Below are positions 13,109 through 21,495 of a DNA stretch of 64,000 nucleotides, one piece after another. Origin of the DNA: Myxococcales bacterium (GTDB lineage Bacteria; Myxococcota_A; Polyangia; Palsa-1104; JAEUJZ01); NCBI GenBank assembly GCA_016794365.1, contig JAEUKB010000041.1:150812-214811 (forward strand), given 5' to 3'. The translations under genes were made by a program, and so were the position numbers. The notes beneath the pieces are model-generated. The model saw only the letters and a list, made by a program, of their open reading frames with translations, was not told the origin of the DNA and did not search any database. Numbering within the stretch: the first letter of the stretch is position 1; each line of letters starts with the position of its first letter.

Positions 13109-13999
13109 TCAGACGCGAACGCCCCAGTGCAGCTTGGTACGCAGCAGGTCAAAAAACGACCGACACAAGGGCCGATAAATCGTCAGGGGCCGATCGGAGC
13201 AAGTCACTTGAACCAGATCGCCGGGCTCTAACATGTGGCTCCACTGACCGTCGATGGTCAGCAGCACCTGGCTGGCGTCTTTGCCTGGACGAACCTCGAT
13301 GAGCGAGCGCAGATGAACCACGAGCGGTCGCGCGGTCAGCGTGTGCGGACAGATCGGAGACATCACCACCGCTTCCATGTTCGGCATCAAGATCGGTCCG
13401 CCTGCCGCCAGGTTGTACGCAGTCGATCCCGTCGGTGTCGAGATAATGAGTCCGTCGGCTCGATAGGTTGTGACCGCGTCGCCATCGACAAAGGCATCCA
13501 GCTCGAACAGCCGGGCCATCTTGGGCTGACTGACGACCACATCGTTGAGCGCGGTTCGTTCGACGAGAAGATGCTCTGGCCCCGGCGTCACGTCGGGCTG
13601 ATCTTTGGGCAGCCGATAGACCCGACAGCGCAGCCTGTGTCGCTGTTCCATCGGTAACTTTCCGTGGAGCGCAGCCGTCAGCGTCTCCATTGCTTCGTGC
13701 GGTGTGCTGCACGTCAGAAATCCGAGTCGTCCCAGGTTCACACCGAGCAGCGGAACCGAGCGATCGCCCAAGATTCCCGCGCCGTACAGCATCGTCCCGT
13801 CGCCACCAAGCGAAACCAGCATCGCCAGATCGGTCGGTAGCTCTTTTTCTCCGACGCTACACAGCCAGCTTGGAAGATCCACATGCTCTCGCAAGACCAG
13901 CTCTTGATGGCCCAGCTCGCGTACGACGTGAACCAGCTTTTCGCACAGCGCGACCGACTCAGGCTGATCGCGCTTGAGAATAAATCCGACGGGAGGCAA
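13109..13999 (-). CDS. nadK: NAD kinase
   Basis: Phosphorylates NAD to NADP. The 296-residue protein has the LVSLGGDGTML motif (GGDGT at 65-69), NLGRLGFLT, ALNDVVVS, and the second-domain signature ADGLIISTPTGSTAYNLAAG. The last three residues before its stop are basic/hydrophobic (VRV) and nothing is missing. Its start directly abuts the stop of the UPF0158 gene (13999/14000), so the two are probably one transcript. Confidence 0.95.
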   Translation of the reverse strand: MPPVGFILKRDQPESVALCEKLVHVVRELGHQELVLREHVDLPSWLCSVGEKELPTDLAMLVSLGGDGTMLYGAGILGDRSVPLLGVNLGRLGFLTCSTPHEAMETLTAALHGKLPMEQRHRLRCRVYRLPKDQPDVTPGPEHLLVERTALNDVVVSQPKMARLFELDAFVDGDAVTTYRADGLIISTPTGSTAYNLAAGGPILMPNMEAVVMSPICPHTLTARPLVVHLRSLIEVRPGKDASQVLLTIDGQWSHMLEPGDLVQVTCSDRPLTIYRPLCRSFFDLLRTKLHWGVRV

Positions 14000-14668
14000 C
14001 TAAGCTCCTGAGGTTGGCGGTTTGGGTCTTCCCGACGCTGGACGCACGCGATTGAGGTCAGCGCTACCGCGATCGCGAAGGAACTCCAAAAAGGCAATTG
14101 CCGACGGCAGCTCAGCGGCAGGAAGCTGCTCCAGCAGATCACGCGCGGTGCGACGGTAAACATCCCCCGGAGCCTCGGTCACCACCACCGGACGCGGCAG
14201 ATGAACTTCGACCTCGACGGGAGGCGGTACCACACCCCACGGCGGAGGCTCTACCGTCGTCAGCTCGTCGCGCTTGAACCATTCCTGAATGTGCCAGTGC
14301 AGCAGCTCGCCGCGATACGCAAACCAGCGCTCACGCTCGACGGGATAGTTCAGCAGCGCATCCTTGAAGCGCCGAAACGCACCTTTTCCGTCGATGCTAA
14401 TGATGAGCCGCTCGCGCAACACCGGCTCGGTGACCCCCGCCACAAAGCGCTCCATCCACTTATACTGCTCACGAGAGGAAGCTGGCTCGACGCGCAGATA
14501 CGCATCACCGCCGCTCATCACCTTGGTTCGTAGCTCCTCGACATTCGGAGCCGACTCCACCAGCGTGATCACCTCGCCCGTGCGAGTATCGAGGAAGCTC
14601 TCGGTGTCCGGGGCATTGCGCTCGACCGCAGTCTCCAACTCTGCCCAACGCACCGCTATGACTCGCAT
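14000..14668 (-). CDS. UPF0158-family protein
   Basis: A 222-residue protein from ATG 14668 (MRVIAVRWAELETAVERNAP). It matches the UPF0158 pattern: an N-terminal WxELExAxE segment, FLDTRTGEVITLVE, YKWMERFVAGV, and GKGAFRRFKDALLNYPVERE followed by RWFAY. The function of the family is unknown. A Pro/Val-rich linker (about 155-185) and a C-terminal helical tail are added to the usual 140-residue core. The upstream spacer (14669-14894) is shared with the divergent murB. Confidence 0.8.
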   Translation of the reverse strand: MRVIAVRWAELETAVERNAPDTESFLDTRTGEVITLVESAPNVEELRTKVMSGGDAYLRVEPASSREQYKWMERFVAGVTEPVLRERLIISIDGKGAFRRFKDALLNYPVERERWFAYRGELLHWHIQEWFKRDELTTVEPPPWGVVPPPVEVEVHLPRPVVVTEAPGDVYRRTARDLLEQLPAAELPSAIAFLEFLRDRGSADLNRVRPASGRPKPPTSGA

Positions 14669-14894
14669 AACCAACGAACCCCGCTTTGAATTTGTAAGAG
14701 ATAGCACATATTTTCGAGTTCTTTCGCGCCGCGCAAAGCTGCCATCCGCCGACGATGATGAATCAGCACGAAGGCTCGAATGTGATCTGAAAGGCTATGT
14801 GAACTATGCCGACCTTGGCAAGGGCTACAGCCACTTGGCTTGGGTCACGCGAAAAATTGGCAGACGATGGCGACCTTGCTAAAACCCGCGCATC

Positions 14895-15830
14895 ATGCCG
14901 CTTTCGTCGAGTCACAGACAGGACTTGCTCGCTTTGCTCGATTCCGGGGGCGAGGTCCGCTTCGACGAACCGCTCGCACGCCACACCACGCTACGTGTCG
15001 GTGGTCCCGTCGATGCATGGGTTGCTCCCAGCTCCATCACCGAGCTCTGTCGCATCCGTCGTTACTGCGATGAGCTGAGCATCCCGTGTCGAGCGCTTGG
15101 CTCGGGATCCAACTTGCTCGTCCTCGATGGGGGCGTTCGCGGTGTCTTGCTTTCGTCGGACAAGCTGCGCGGCCTGCGCTTTTCCGAACCGAGTGCCGAC
15201 GACTCACGCACCGAAGTCTATGTCGAAGCGGGTGTCAGCACCGGCAAGCTGCTCAGCGAAGCAACCAAACGCAGCCTCGGTGGCGTCGAATTTCTGGGTG
15301 GCGTACCCGGCTCGATCGGCGGCGGCATGATCATGAACGCGGGCACTTACCTGGGTGAGTTCAAAGATGTCACCGTTGAAGTCACCAGCGTTTCCTCACA
15401 CGGAGAGCTGATCGCAAGGACGCATTCCGAGTGCGGCTTTGTCTATCGCGGATCGGCGATTCCACCGTCTGAAATCGTGGTCTTTGCGCGGCTTCGGCTG
15501 CCACATCGCGACAAAGAAGCGATCGACGCGGACGTGGCGGCACTGCGCAAGCGACGCAAAGAGCGCGAGCCACACGGCGTTCCGTGCGCGGGCAGCTTCT
15601 TCAAAAATCCTCCCGGTGACTTCGCGGGGCGACTCATCGAGTCGTGCGGGCTCAAAGGCACGCGCATCGGCGGAGCAGAAGTGGCCACGGCGCACGCCAA
15701 CTGGCTGGTCAACGTCGGGGATGCCAAAGCCAGTGACTTTGTCTCGCTGATCGACTTGGTGCGACGGACAGTGACGCAGCAGTTTGGGATCACGCTCGAG
15801 CTGGAAGTCAAAGTGATGGGAGAGCCGTGA
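14895..15830 (+). CDS. murB: UDP-N-acetylenolpyruvoylglucosamine reductase
   Basis: FAD-dependent reduction in the second committed step of peptidoglycan synthesis. The 311-residue product carries the FAD-binding GSGSNLLVLDGGVRGV, FLGGVPGSIGGGMIMNAG, and the proton-donor serine in CAGSFFKNP (Ser234). The C-terminal glutamate region LELEVKVMGE is present. It overlaps ddl by 4 bp (ATGA), showing translational coupling of two wall-precursor enzymes. Confidence 0.95.
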   Translation: MPLSSSHRQDLLALLDSGGEVRFDEPLARHTTLRVGGPVDAWVAPSSITELCRIRRYCDELSIPCRALGSGSNLLVLDGGVRGVLLSSDKLRGLRFSEPSADDSRTEVYVEAGVSTGKLLSEATKRSLGGVEFLGGVPGSIGGGMIMNAGTYLGEFKDVTVEVTSVSSHGELIARTHSECGFVYRGSAIPPSEIVVFARLRLPHRDKEAIDADVAALRKRRKEREPHGVPCAGSFFKNPPGDFAGRLIESCGLKGTRIGGAEVATAHANWLVNVGDAKASDFVSLIDLVRRTVTQQFGITLELEVKVMGEP

Positions 15831-16735
15831 TGAAAAAGCGAGTCGGAGTGATCATGGGCGGGCCATCTGCCGAGCGAGAGGTGGCGCTTGCTTCGGGACG
15901 ACGGGTGGCCGATGCACTCAGCGATGCTGGTCACTCGGTGGCTGCGATCGACTGGACCGGCGCGGACCAAAACCTGTGGACCGATCTGCGTCGCGAGCGC
16001 GTCGAGATTGCCTTTGTCGCACTCCACGGGACGCTCGGCGAAGATGGCTGCATTCAAGGGCTTCTGGAATGCGCAGGGATTCCGTACACCGGCTCTGGCG
16101 TGCTCGCGTCGGCGCTGGCGATGGATAAGGTTGCTTCTCGACGGGTGTTCGACGAAGCCAGCATCGAGACACCACGTTGGACTGTGTACCAAGGTCCAGC
16201 CGACATCCAGCGCATCGGTCTGCCGCTCGTGGTCAAGCCTTCGCGGGAAGGTTCTTCCGTCGGAATTTCCATTGTCCGCGACGAAGCGTACATCGAGCCA
16301 GCGCTGCACCTGGCCCGGCGACTTCACGGCGTCGTGCTGCTGGAAGAGTTTGTGGCAGGACGTGAGATTGAAGTGGCGGTTCTCGACGGAGAAGTACTCG
16401 GCGATGTTGAAATTCGTCCCGCGTCAGATTTCTACGACTACGCCGCCAAGTATCAGCGCACCGACACCAAGTATCTGGTGCCAGCCCCGCTCACAGCGGC
16501 GGAACGACAGCTCTGTCACGATCTGGCGCGACGAGCCCATGCGGCGCTCGGCTGTGCCGGGGTAACGCGAACCGATCTGCTGCTGTCTGCGACGGGACGC
16601 GCGGTCTGTTTGGAGGTCGATACGCTGCCGGGACTGACCGATCGCAGCCTGGTTCCGAAGATCGCGCAGCATGCTGGAATCGATTTTCCATCCCTGTGCG
16701 AGCGTATTTTGGCGACGGCTGCGCTCAAAGCGTAG
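15827..16735 (+). CDS. ddl: D-alanine--D-alanine ligase (Asn-to-Asp change at a metal site)
   Basis: ATP-grasp enzyme, 302 residues, making the D-Ala-D-Ala end of the wall peptide. It has VGVIMGGPSAEREVALASG, HGTLGEDGCIQGLLE, the ATP-grasp segment VVKPSREGSSVGI, and RTDLLLSATGRAVCLEVD. The Mg ligand normally in EVNTLPG is aspartate here (EVDTLPG). Asp can still bind Mg, so activity is plausible. Shares 4 bp with murB. Confidence 0.92.
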   Translation: MMKKRVGVIMGGPSAEREVALASGRRVADALSDAGHSVAAIDWTGADQNLWTDLRRERVEIAFVALHGTLGEDGCIQGLLECAGIPYTGSGVLASALAMDKVASRRVFDEASIETPRWTVYQGPADIQRIGLPLVVKPSREGSSVGISIVRDEAYIEPALHLARRLHGVVLLEEFVAGREIEVAVLDGEVLGDVEIRPASDFYDYAAKYQRTDTKYLVPAPLTAAERQLCHDLARRAHAALGCAGVTRTDLLLSATGRAVCLEVDTLPGLTDRSLVPKIAQHAGIDFPSLCERILATAALKA

Positions 16736-16813
16736 GCGGATCAGGGCGCACGAAGTCTCTCTCGCCAGCGTCTGACCGTTCGCGGTACCCTACAGTCGGT
16801 CCACGGAGAGCGC

Positions 16814-17932
16814 ATGATTCGGATCTTAGAGCTAACCCAGAGCACACAAGCGATCCGCGATCTGTCCGGTGATGCGGCAAAAGCAGCGCTGCTGTCACCG
16901 ACGCCGGGAACCGTTCGCTGGGTGGATATCTCGAAACAGACCGCCGAGGAGCTGGACCTGCTGGCACAAGGGTTTCGCTTCCACCCGCTGGCGCTCGAAG
17001 ACTGTCTGCACTTTGATCAGCGCCCGAAGCTGGAAGAGTACGCCGGGACGAGCCCGTACCTGTTCATCGTCACGCACAACTTCACGGTGCTGCCGACTTC
17101 AACCAGCTTGCTGAGCGACGAAAACTCGCTGCATGTGCCGCGTATCTTGTGGGCGGAAAGTCGCGAGCAGACCGTCGCGCTGACGATGCTGGAAACCCAC
17201 GCGTTCCTCGGGCTGGGCTATCTGGTCACGGTTCACGATCAGCACAGCCCGGCGCTCGAACAGATCTGGAATCGAGTGAAGCACGATCCACAGCTTCTTC
17301 TGCGCGGACCGGACTTTGTCTATTACCTGCTGGCCGACGCAAAATGCGATGCAAACTTCCCAGTTCTCGAGCAGCTTGGTGAAATCCTCGACGAGATGGA
17401 AGAGTCGCTGTTTGACAACCCGAGTCGCACCGATCTGCACCGGATTTACTCGATGCGAAAGACGCTGGTGTCGATGCGTCGTGTGCTGTCGCCGCAGCGC
17501 GATGTGATGGGCAACCTGGCTCGTCACGGCGGATCAGCGTGCGTCAGTGAAAAGACCGCACCGTACTTTCGGGACATTTACGACCACCTCACGCGGATCC
17601 ACGAGAGCATCGAAGCGGGACGCGATCTGCTTGGAAACTGCGTCGATGCGTACATGTCTGCCGTCGGTCAGCGCACAAACGAGATCATGAAGCAGCTCAC
17701 GATCTTGTCGGCGGTGCTGCTGCCCGTCACGTTCCTTTCGGGACTGTTTGGCATGAACTTCGAGATGATGCCGTTCCGATCGCCGATCGCGTTTACGCTG
17801 GCGCTGCTGCTGATGTTTGGGATCATTCCCGGCGTGATGTTTCTGTGGTTCCGTCGCAAAGGCTGGCTGGCGAGCGACGCTCCCAGCACCGCTTCACCCC
17901 GCGAAACCGGACGTCATCCCGTCCGAAAATGA
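16814..17932 (+). CDS. corA: CorA-family magnesium/cobalt channel
   Basis: Pentameric inner-membrane divalent cation channel, 372 residues. The C-terminal part has the two membrane helices (LSAVLLPVTFLSGLFGMNF and FTLALLLMFGIIPGVMFLWF) with the hallmark GMN selectivity motif, and the large N-terminal cytoplasmic domain includes HPLALEDCLHFDQRPKLEEY. Its 3' end overlaps the convergent lipB by 39 bp. It is 78 bp downstream of ddl. Confidence 0.93.
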   Translation: MIRILELTQSTQAIRDLSGDAAKAALLSPTPGTVRWVDISKQTAEELDLLAQGFRFHPLALEDCLHFDQRPKLEEYAGTSPYLFIVTHNFTVLPTSTSLLSDENSLHVPRILWAESREQTVALTMLETHAFLGLGYLVTVHDQHSPALEQIWNRVKHDPQLLLRGPDFVYYLLADAKCDANFPVLEQLGEILDEMEESLFDNPSRTDLHRIYSMRKTLVSMRRVLSPQRDVMGNLARHGGSACVSEKTAPYFRDIYDHLTRIHESIEAGRDLLGNCVDAYMSAVGQRTNEIMKQLTILSAVLLPVTFLSGLFGMNFEMMPFRSPIAFTLALLLMFGIIPGVMFLWFRRKGWLASDAPSTASPRETGRHPVRK

Positions 17933-18589
17933 CTCGATCGAGCGCACTTCCATCGTCGTCCAGTCGAGTCCGTGCGCCGACCCAAGTAGCGAGGCAAATC
18001 GCGCGGCAACCGCTGGCAACGAAAGCGACGGATCCGCGCCTTCTTCTATCAAGCTGGTGACCTGCGCGCTGTGCTGACCGCACGGGACAAACAGCCTCTG
18101 ACGAAACACTTCCGTCGCAGCGGGCTGTACGTTCAGCGACAGTCCGTGAATCGCAACCTGATGCTCGACGTGAACACCGACGGCACCGAGCTTTCGTAAG
18201 CCGACCCAGACTCCGACGGGATCGCTGCGATATTCCGCCGATACACCGTATGAAGCAGCCAGTGCCACCGCCGCAGAGGTCAGCCAGTCCACGTGCCGGG
18301 CGACACCACCGCGTAATCGCACCACCGGATAGACGACGAGCTGCCCCGGACCGTGATAGGTCGCTTGACCGCCGCGTCGCACCGTCACCGTCTCAATTCC
18401 CAAGCGATCGAGCACCGGCTGCGGCACGAGCACGTCGGCCACCGTCGCGCGATGACCGAGCGTAATCACCGGCTCATGCTCGACAAAGAGCAGCGTCTCT
18501 TCACCGCCCGCCAGCACCTGCGCACGAAGCTGCTCTTGCAGGGTCAGCACCGGCTGATACCGCGCGCGACCCAGCCACACAATCCGCAT
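17894..18589 (-). CDS. lipB: Octanoyltransferase (lipoate-protein ligase B)
   Basis: Moves octanoyl groups from acyl carrier protein to lipoyl domains. The 231-residue protein shows ITLGHRATVADVL, RRGGQATYHGPGQLVVYPV, the lysine motif RKLGAVGVHVEHQVAIHGL, and the catalytic cysteine in FVPCGQ. It directly follows pdhA, a pyruvate dehydrogenase subunit whose complex needs lipoylation, so the pairing makes sense. The 3' end overlaps corA on the other strand. Confidence 0.93.
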   Translation of the reverse strand: MRIVWLGRARYQPVLTLQEQLRAQVLAGGEETLLFVEHEPVITLGHRATVADVLVPQPVLDRLGIETVTVRRGGQATYHGPGQLVVYPVVRLRGGVARHVDWLTSAAVALAASYGVSAEYRSDPVGVWVGLRKLGAVGVHVEHQVAIHGLSLNVQPAATEVFRQRLFVPCGQHSAQVTSLIEEGADPSLSLPAVAARFASLLGSAHGLDWTTMEVRSIESFSDGMTSGFAG

Positions 18590-19648
18590 TTACATCCGCC
18601 GAGGATCGGTCCCAGGCTGTGCGTACACCGTCGTCCAGATGCTCGACTCTTGCGCGGGCGGCGATTCATCGGCAAAGCGCACCGCTTCCGCCACCCAGTC
18701 GCGCACCTGATCGTCGATCGCAACCAGCTCTGCTTCGGGCAGAACCTTCAGCAGCCGCGTGCGCGCCAGCTCGATCGAGTCCCGCTTTTTCCAGCGTTCG
18801 ATCTCTTCTTTGGTGCGGTAGTTGCCCGGATCGGACATCGAGTGACCGCGATAGCGATACGTTTCGATCTCAAGCAGCGACGGAACGAACTCGGTTCGCG
18901 CCCGCTCGACCGCAGCGCTGATGCGATCGCGAACTTCCAGCACATCGTCCGACACGAAGCGATCACGCTGCATCGCAAAGCCCGACGCGCGCAGCGTGAT
19001 GTCGGGATGCGCCAGCGTGCGCTCCAGCGGAGTTCCCATCGAATACTGGTTGTTTTCGACGATAAACACCACCGGCAGCTTCCACAGACCGGCGAGCGAC
19101 AGTCCTTCAAAGAACGCGCCTTGGTTCACCGCTCCGTCGCCCAAAAAGCACAGCGTCACTTCGGGCAGGTTCTGATACTTGCTTCCGAACGCCACACCAG
19201 CCGCCAGCGGAGCCTGCGCACCGACGATGCCATAGCCGCCAAGGAAGCGATGCTCGGCGCTGAACATGTGCATCGAGCCACCGAGCCCACGCGCGCAGCC
19301 CGTGTCTTTGGCCCACAGCTCCGAAAGGACCGCTTTCCCCGACGCGAGCGAGCTACCGGCCTTTGCCATGAAGTGTCCGTGCTCGCGATACGACGTGACC
19401 ATGTAGTCAGCGGGTCGAAGCGCCAGCGCAGCACCGACGCAGATCGACTCTTGACCGATCACCAAGTGAAGGAAGCCGCCGATCTTGCCTTGGCCATACG
19501 CTTTGGCAGCTGCTTCTTCGGTGCGACGAATGAACAGCATCTGTCGGTACGCATCGCGCAGCACCGGAACATCGGCGTCAGCGAGCGGCTTCAACAGCGC
19601 GGGATGCACGGCTTCCTGCGACGGAACCGGGGTAGTAACTGTCTCCAT
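18590..19648 (-). CDS. pdhA: Pyruvate dehydrogenase E1 component alpha subunit
   Basis: Thiamine-diphosphate enzyme subunit of 352 residues. The sequence has RRTEEAAAKAYGQGKIGGF, GLGGSMHMF, the TPP motif GDGAVNQGAFFEGLSLAGLW followed by VVFIVENNQYSMGT, and the phospholoop region YRYRGHSMSDPGNYR. The beta subunit and E2 genes are not adjacent; the upstream neighbour is an unrelated lipoprotein. It abuts lipB (stop 18590, next start 18589). Confidence 0.93.
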   Translation of the reverse strand: METVTTPVPSQEAVHPALLKPLADADVPVLRDAYRQMLFIRRTEEAAAKAYGQGKIGGFLHLVIGQESICVGAALALRPADYMVTSYREHGHFMAKAGSSLASGKAVLSELWAKDTGCARGLGGSMHMFSAEHRFLGGYGIVGAQAPLAAGVAFGSKYQNLPEVTLCFLGDGAVNQGAFFEGLSLAGLWKLPVVFIVENNQYSMGTPLERTLAHPDITLRASGFAMQRDRFVSDDVLEVRDRISAAVERARTEFVPSLLEIETYRYRGHSMSDPGNYRTKEEIERWKKRDSIELARTRLLKVLPEAELVAIDDQVRDWVAEAVRFADESPPAQESSIWTTVYAQPGTDPRRM

Positions 19649-19689
19649 GTCTACGCACTATATTCGATGCCAGCGCAGCGCAGGAAGCT

Positions 19690-20313
19690 TTAGTTCTTGC
19701 AGCACAGCACGCCGTTAGAGCTCGAGTCATTCTGCGTCGTTCCCGCGAGCGGCGAAAACGGCGAGTTGATGTCGAGCTGCTGGTTGTTAAAGTCGTACAT
19801 CGCCTTGGCGAAGTTGTTACAGCCACCGATGTTCGAGACGCTGCTCGTCGATTTGCCACAGCCCGCCCACGCTGGCGTTTGGTTGTTTCCAGCGATCCCG
19901 CATGAGGAGTTGAAGCTCTGAAACCGCACCGGAACATCTGCCAAGTAAAAGCCGTTGACGTTGTTGCAGGTGCTCAAGTTGACTGCTTCGGCGCTCGTGC
20001 AGATGGAATAGCCCGCCGCGCACAGCCTCGCCGCGTTCTTGGTGTTGTCGCCGTTTGCCTGATACGTGCCAGGACAGGCCCACGAGGACTTCACCGAGCT
20101 GCTGACATCGCTGCCTTTGCCATCCGCACAGCCGTTGCTGCTCACACCGCCGTCTGAACCAGTGCCGCCGCCACCGCCCATTTGGCAAATGCCAGCGATA
20201 CACGAAAATCCATCTGGACAGAAATGGCTTTCATCACACAAAAGCTGCGTAGCGGTCAGATCCGGTGCAAAGCATCCAAATAAAAAAATAGAAAACAGAA
20301 AGATCTTTCGCAT
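19690..20313 (-). CDS. Putative secreted lipoprotein with Cys-rich domain
   Basis: 207 residues, not recognised as a named family. A short signal peptide ends in a lipobox-like LFGC (Cys14), followed by a small cysteine cluster (CDESHFCPDGFSCIAGIC) of the kind common in myxobacterial lipoproteins, a Gly-rich linker, and a C-terminal domain with paired cysteines ending in LCCKN. Likely outer-membrane or surface located. A and T content is a little higher than in its neighbours. Function unknown. Confidence 0.7.
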   Translation of the reverse strand: MRKIFLFSIFLFGCFAPDLTATQLLCDESHFCPDGFSCIAGICQMGGGGGTGSDGGVSSNGCADGKGSDVSSSVKSSWACPGTYQANGDNTKNAARLCAAGYSICTSAEAVNLSTCNNVNGFYLADVPVRFQSFNSSCGIAGNNQTPAWAGCGKSTSSVSNIGGCNNFAKAMYDFNNQQLDINSPFSPLAGTTQNDSSSNGVLCCKN

Positions 20314-20344
20314 GGTTCATTTCTCCCACATAAGGTCTTAAGAG

Positions 20345-21208
20345 CTAAAAGCTACCGACCACGGCCAAGCCATTTCCCGTCGGCAGAACTTGTGCAGTCG
20401 GGGTCGCAGGAGCAGCCGGTGCCGTAACTGCCGCAGGCTGCTTGCCACGAAGATAAAGCCAATATCCAGTCCACGCTGCTCCGCCTGCGAGCGCAATTCC
20501 ACCCAGCACATCAAATGCTATCGCGGTATTGTTCAGCGTCTTTCCTTTGTCATATAGCGTCGCCACATCGCCAGTCCAATAGCGATTGGATGACGAAGCG
20601 ACCTCTTTTTGAATCGACAGCGCAGAGACGCCCGTTCCAATTCCGATCGCCAGAAACGCAACACCCACGCCCAGCGTCGCCAATGCTGGAACCGGAGGCA
20701 GCTTGGCATAGCCCTTGAGCCAGCCCGGACCGCCGTCGAGCGGCTGCGCTCCACCGCCGGTTGCCGCCGTCGCTGGCTGTGCTGCGCCCTGCTCTTCCTT
20801 CAGCTTCGCAAGCTTGGGCCGAACGTCTTCCGCATCCGCTGGATTCGTCGCCAGGTATTTTTCGTAAAAGCCGATCGCCTCGTCGCGCTTGCCCTGCATT
20901 TCCGCAGTCCGCGCCAGGTTGAACAAAAGCGGAGTCAGCTTCGACAGATCGTACGCAGCCTGAAACTCGGCACGCGCGGCAGGGTAGTTTCCGTCCTGAA
21001 AAAAGCGAGCACCACTATCGAAGTGTTGCTTGGCCGCAGCCATCTCGTCAGCCGTTGGCTGCGCAGCGGATGAAGCGCTTGGATCGGCAGCTTCAGCCCG
21101 TGCATCAGGAGCCGCCAACACAGCGCACAGCCCCACGCTCAGACCAAACAGACACGCACGGATCGATAGCCCCAAGGATCCCCTAGCGGGAAGGTCGCGA
21201 TATTCCAC
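20345..21208 (-). CDS. Membrane-anchored TPR protein
   Basis: 287 residues. It has a signal peptide (CLFGLSVGLCAVLAAPDARA), two to three TPR-like helices (AAKQHFDSGARFFQDGNYPA, then TPLLFNLARTAEMQGKRDEA and IGFYEKYLATNPADAEDVRP), an Ala/Gly linker, and two C-terminal hydrophobic segments near residues 180-200 and 230-250. This layout is common in Myxococcota envelope proteins. The partner is not known. It is divergent from the FAD monooxygenase gene, with a 287-bp spacer that carries three palindromic repeats. Confidence 0.7.
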   Translation of the reverse strand: MEYRDLPARGSLGLSIRACLFGLSVGLCAVLAAPDARAEAADPSASSAAQPTADEMAAAKQHFDSGARFFQDGNYPAARAEFQAAYDLSKLTPLLFNLARTAEMQGKRDEAIGFYEKYLATNPADAEDVRPKLAKLKEEQGAAQPATAATGGGAQPLDGGPGWLKGYAKLPPVPALATLGVGVAFLAIGIGTGVSALSIQKEVASSSNRYWTGDVATLYDKGKTLNNTAIAFDVLGGIALAGGAAWTGYWLYLRGKQPAAVTAPAAPATPTAQVLPTGNGLAVVGSF

Positions 21209-21364
21209 GTTGCGAATATATCACGGCATGCACGCAAGTTGCCGCGTGTTCTTCGTTCGCACCTTCGTCGAGGCCGGTGTTGGCACGACATCTGCTGCCC
21301 GCTTCGCCAAGAGCCGCCCTTTCCCAAGGCGCTCGTCTGAACCTGGACCGTCGAGTACATCCCG

Positions 21365-21430
21365 GTGCGCCGCTGCACAACGCGCCGTGCGCCGCTGCAC
21401 AACTGGCCAAAAGTAGGTGCGTAACTGCAC
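21365..21430 (+). promoter_or_regulatory. Three copies of a palindromic GTGCG-N3-CTGCAC motif (putative operators)
   Basis: GTGCGCCGCTGCAC occurs at 21365-21378 and again at 21387-21400, and GTGCGTAACTGCAC at 21417-21430. Each is an inverted repeat (GTGC...GCAC). Start-to-start spacings are 22 and 30 bp, near two and three helical turns, so the sites face the same side of DNA. The last ends 65 bp before the ATG of the FAD monooxygenase. They look like binding sites for a dimeric regulator; its identity is unknown. The rest of the 21209-21495 spacer shows no gene. Confidence 0.6.
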
Positions 21431-21495
21431 GCTTAGACGCTTTGCTGCAGCAGGGACGACGGGCTCGGACTCTAAATCAGCCAAAGGATACGCAC

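Noticed and set aside
21277..21495. Upstream extension of the FAD monooxygenase ORF
   Set aside because: The stretch covers the three palindromes and lacks family similarity; AAAGGA precedes the ATG at 21496.
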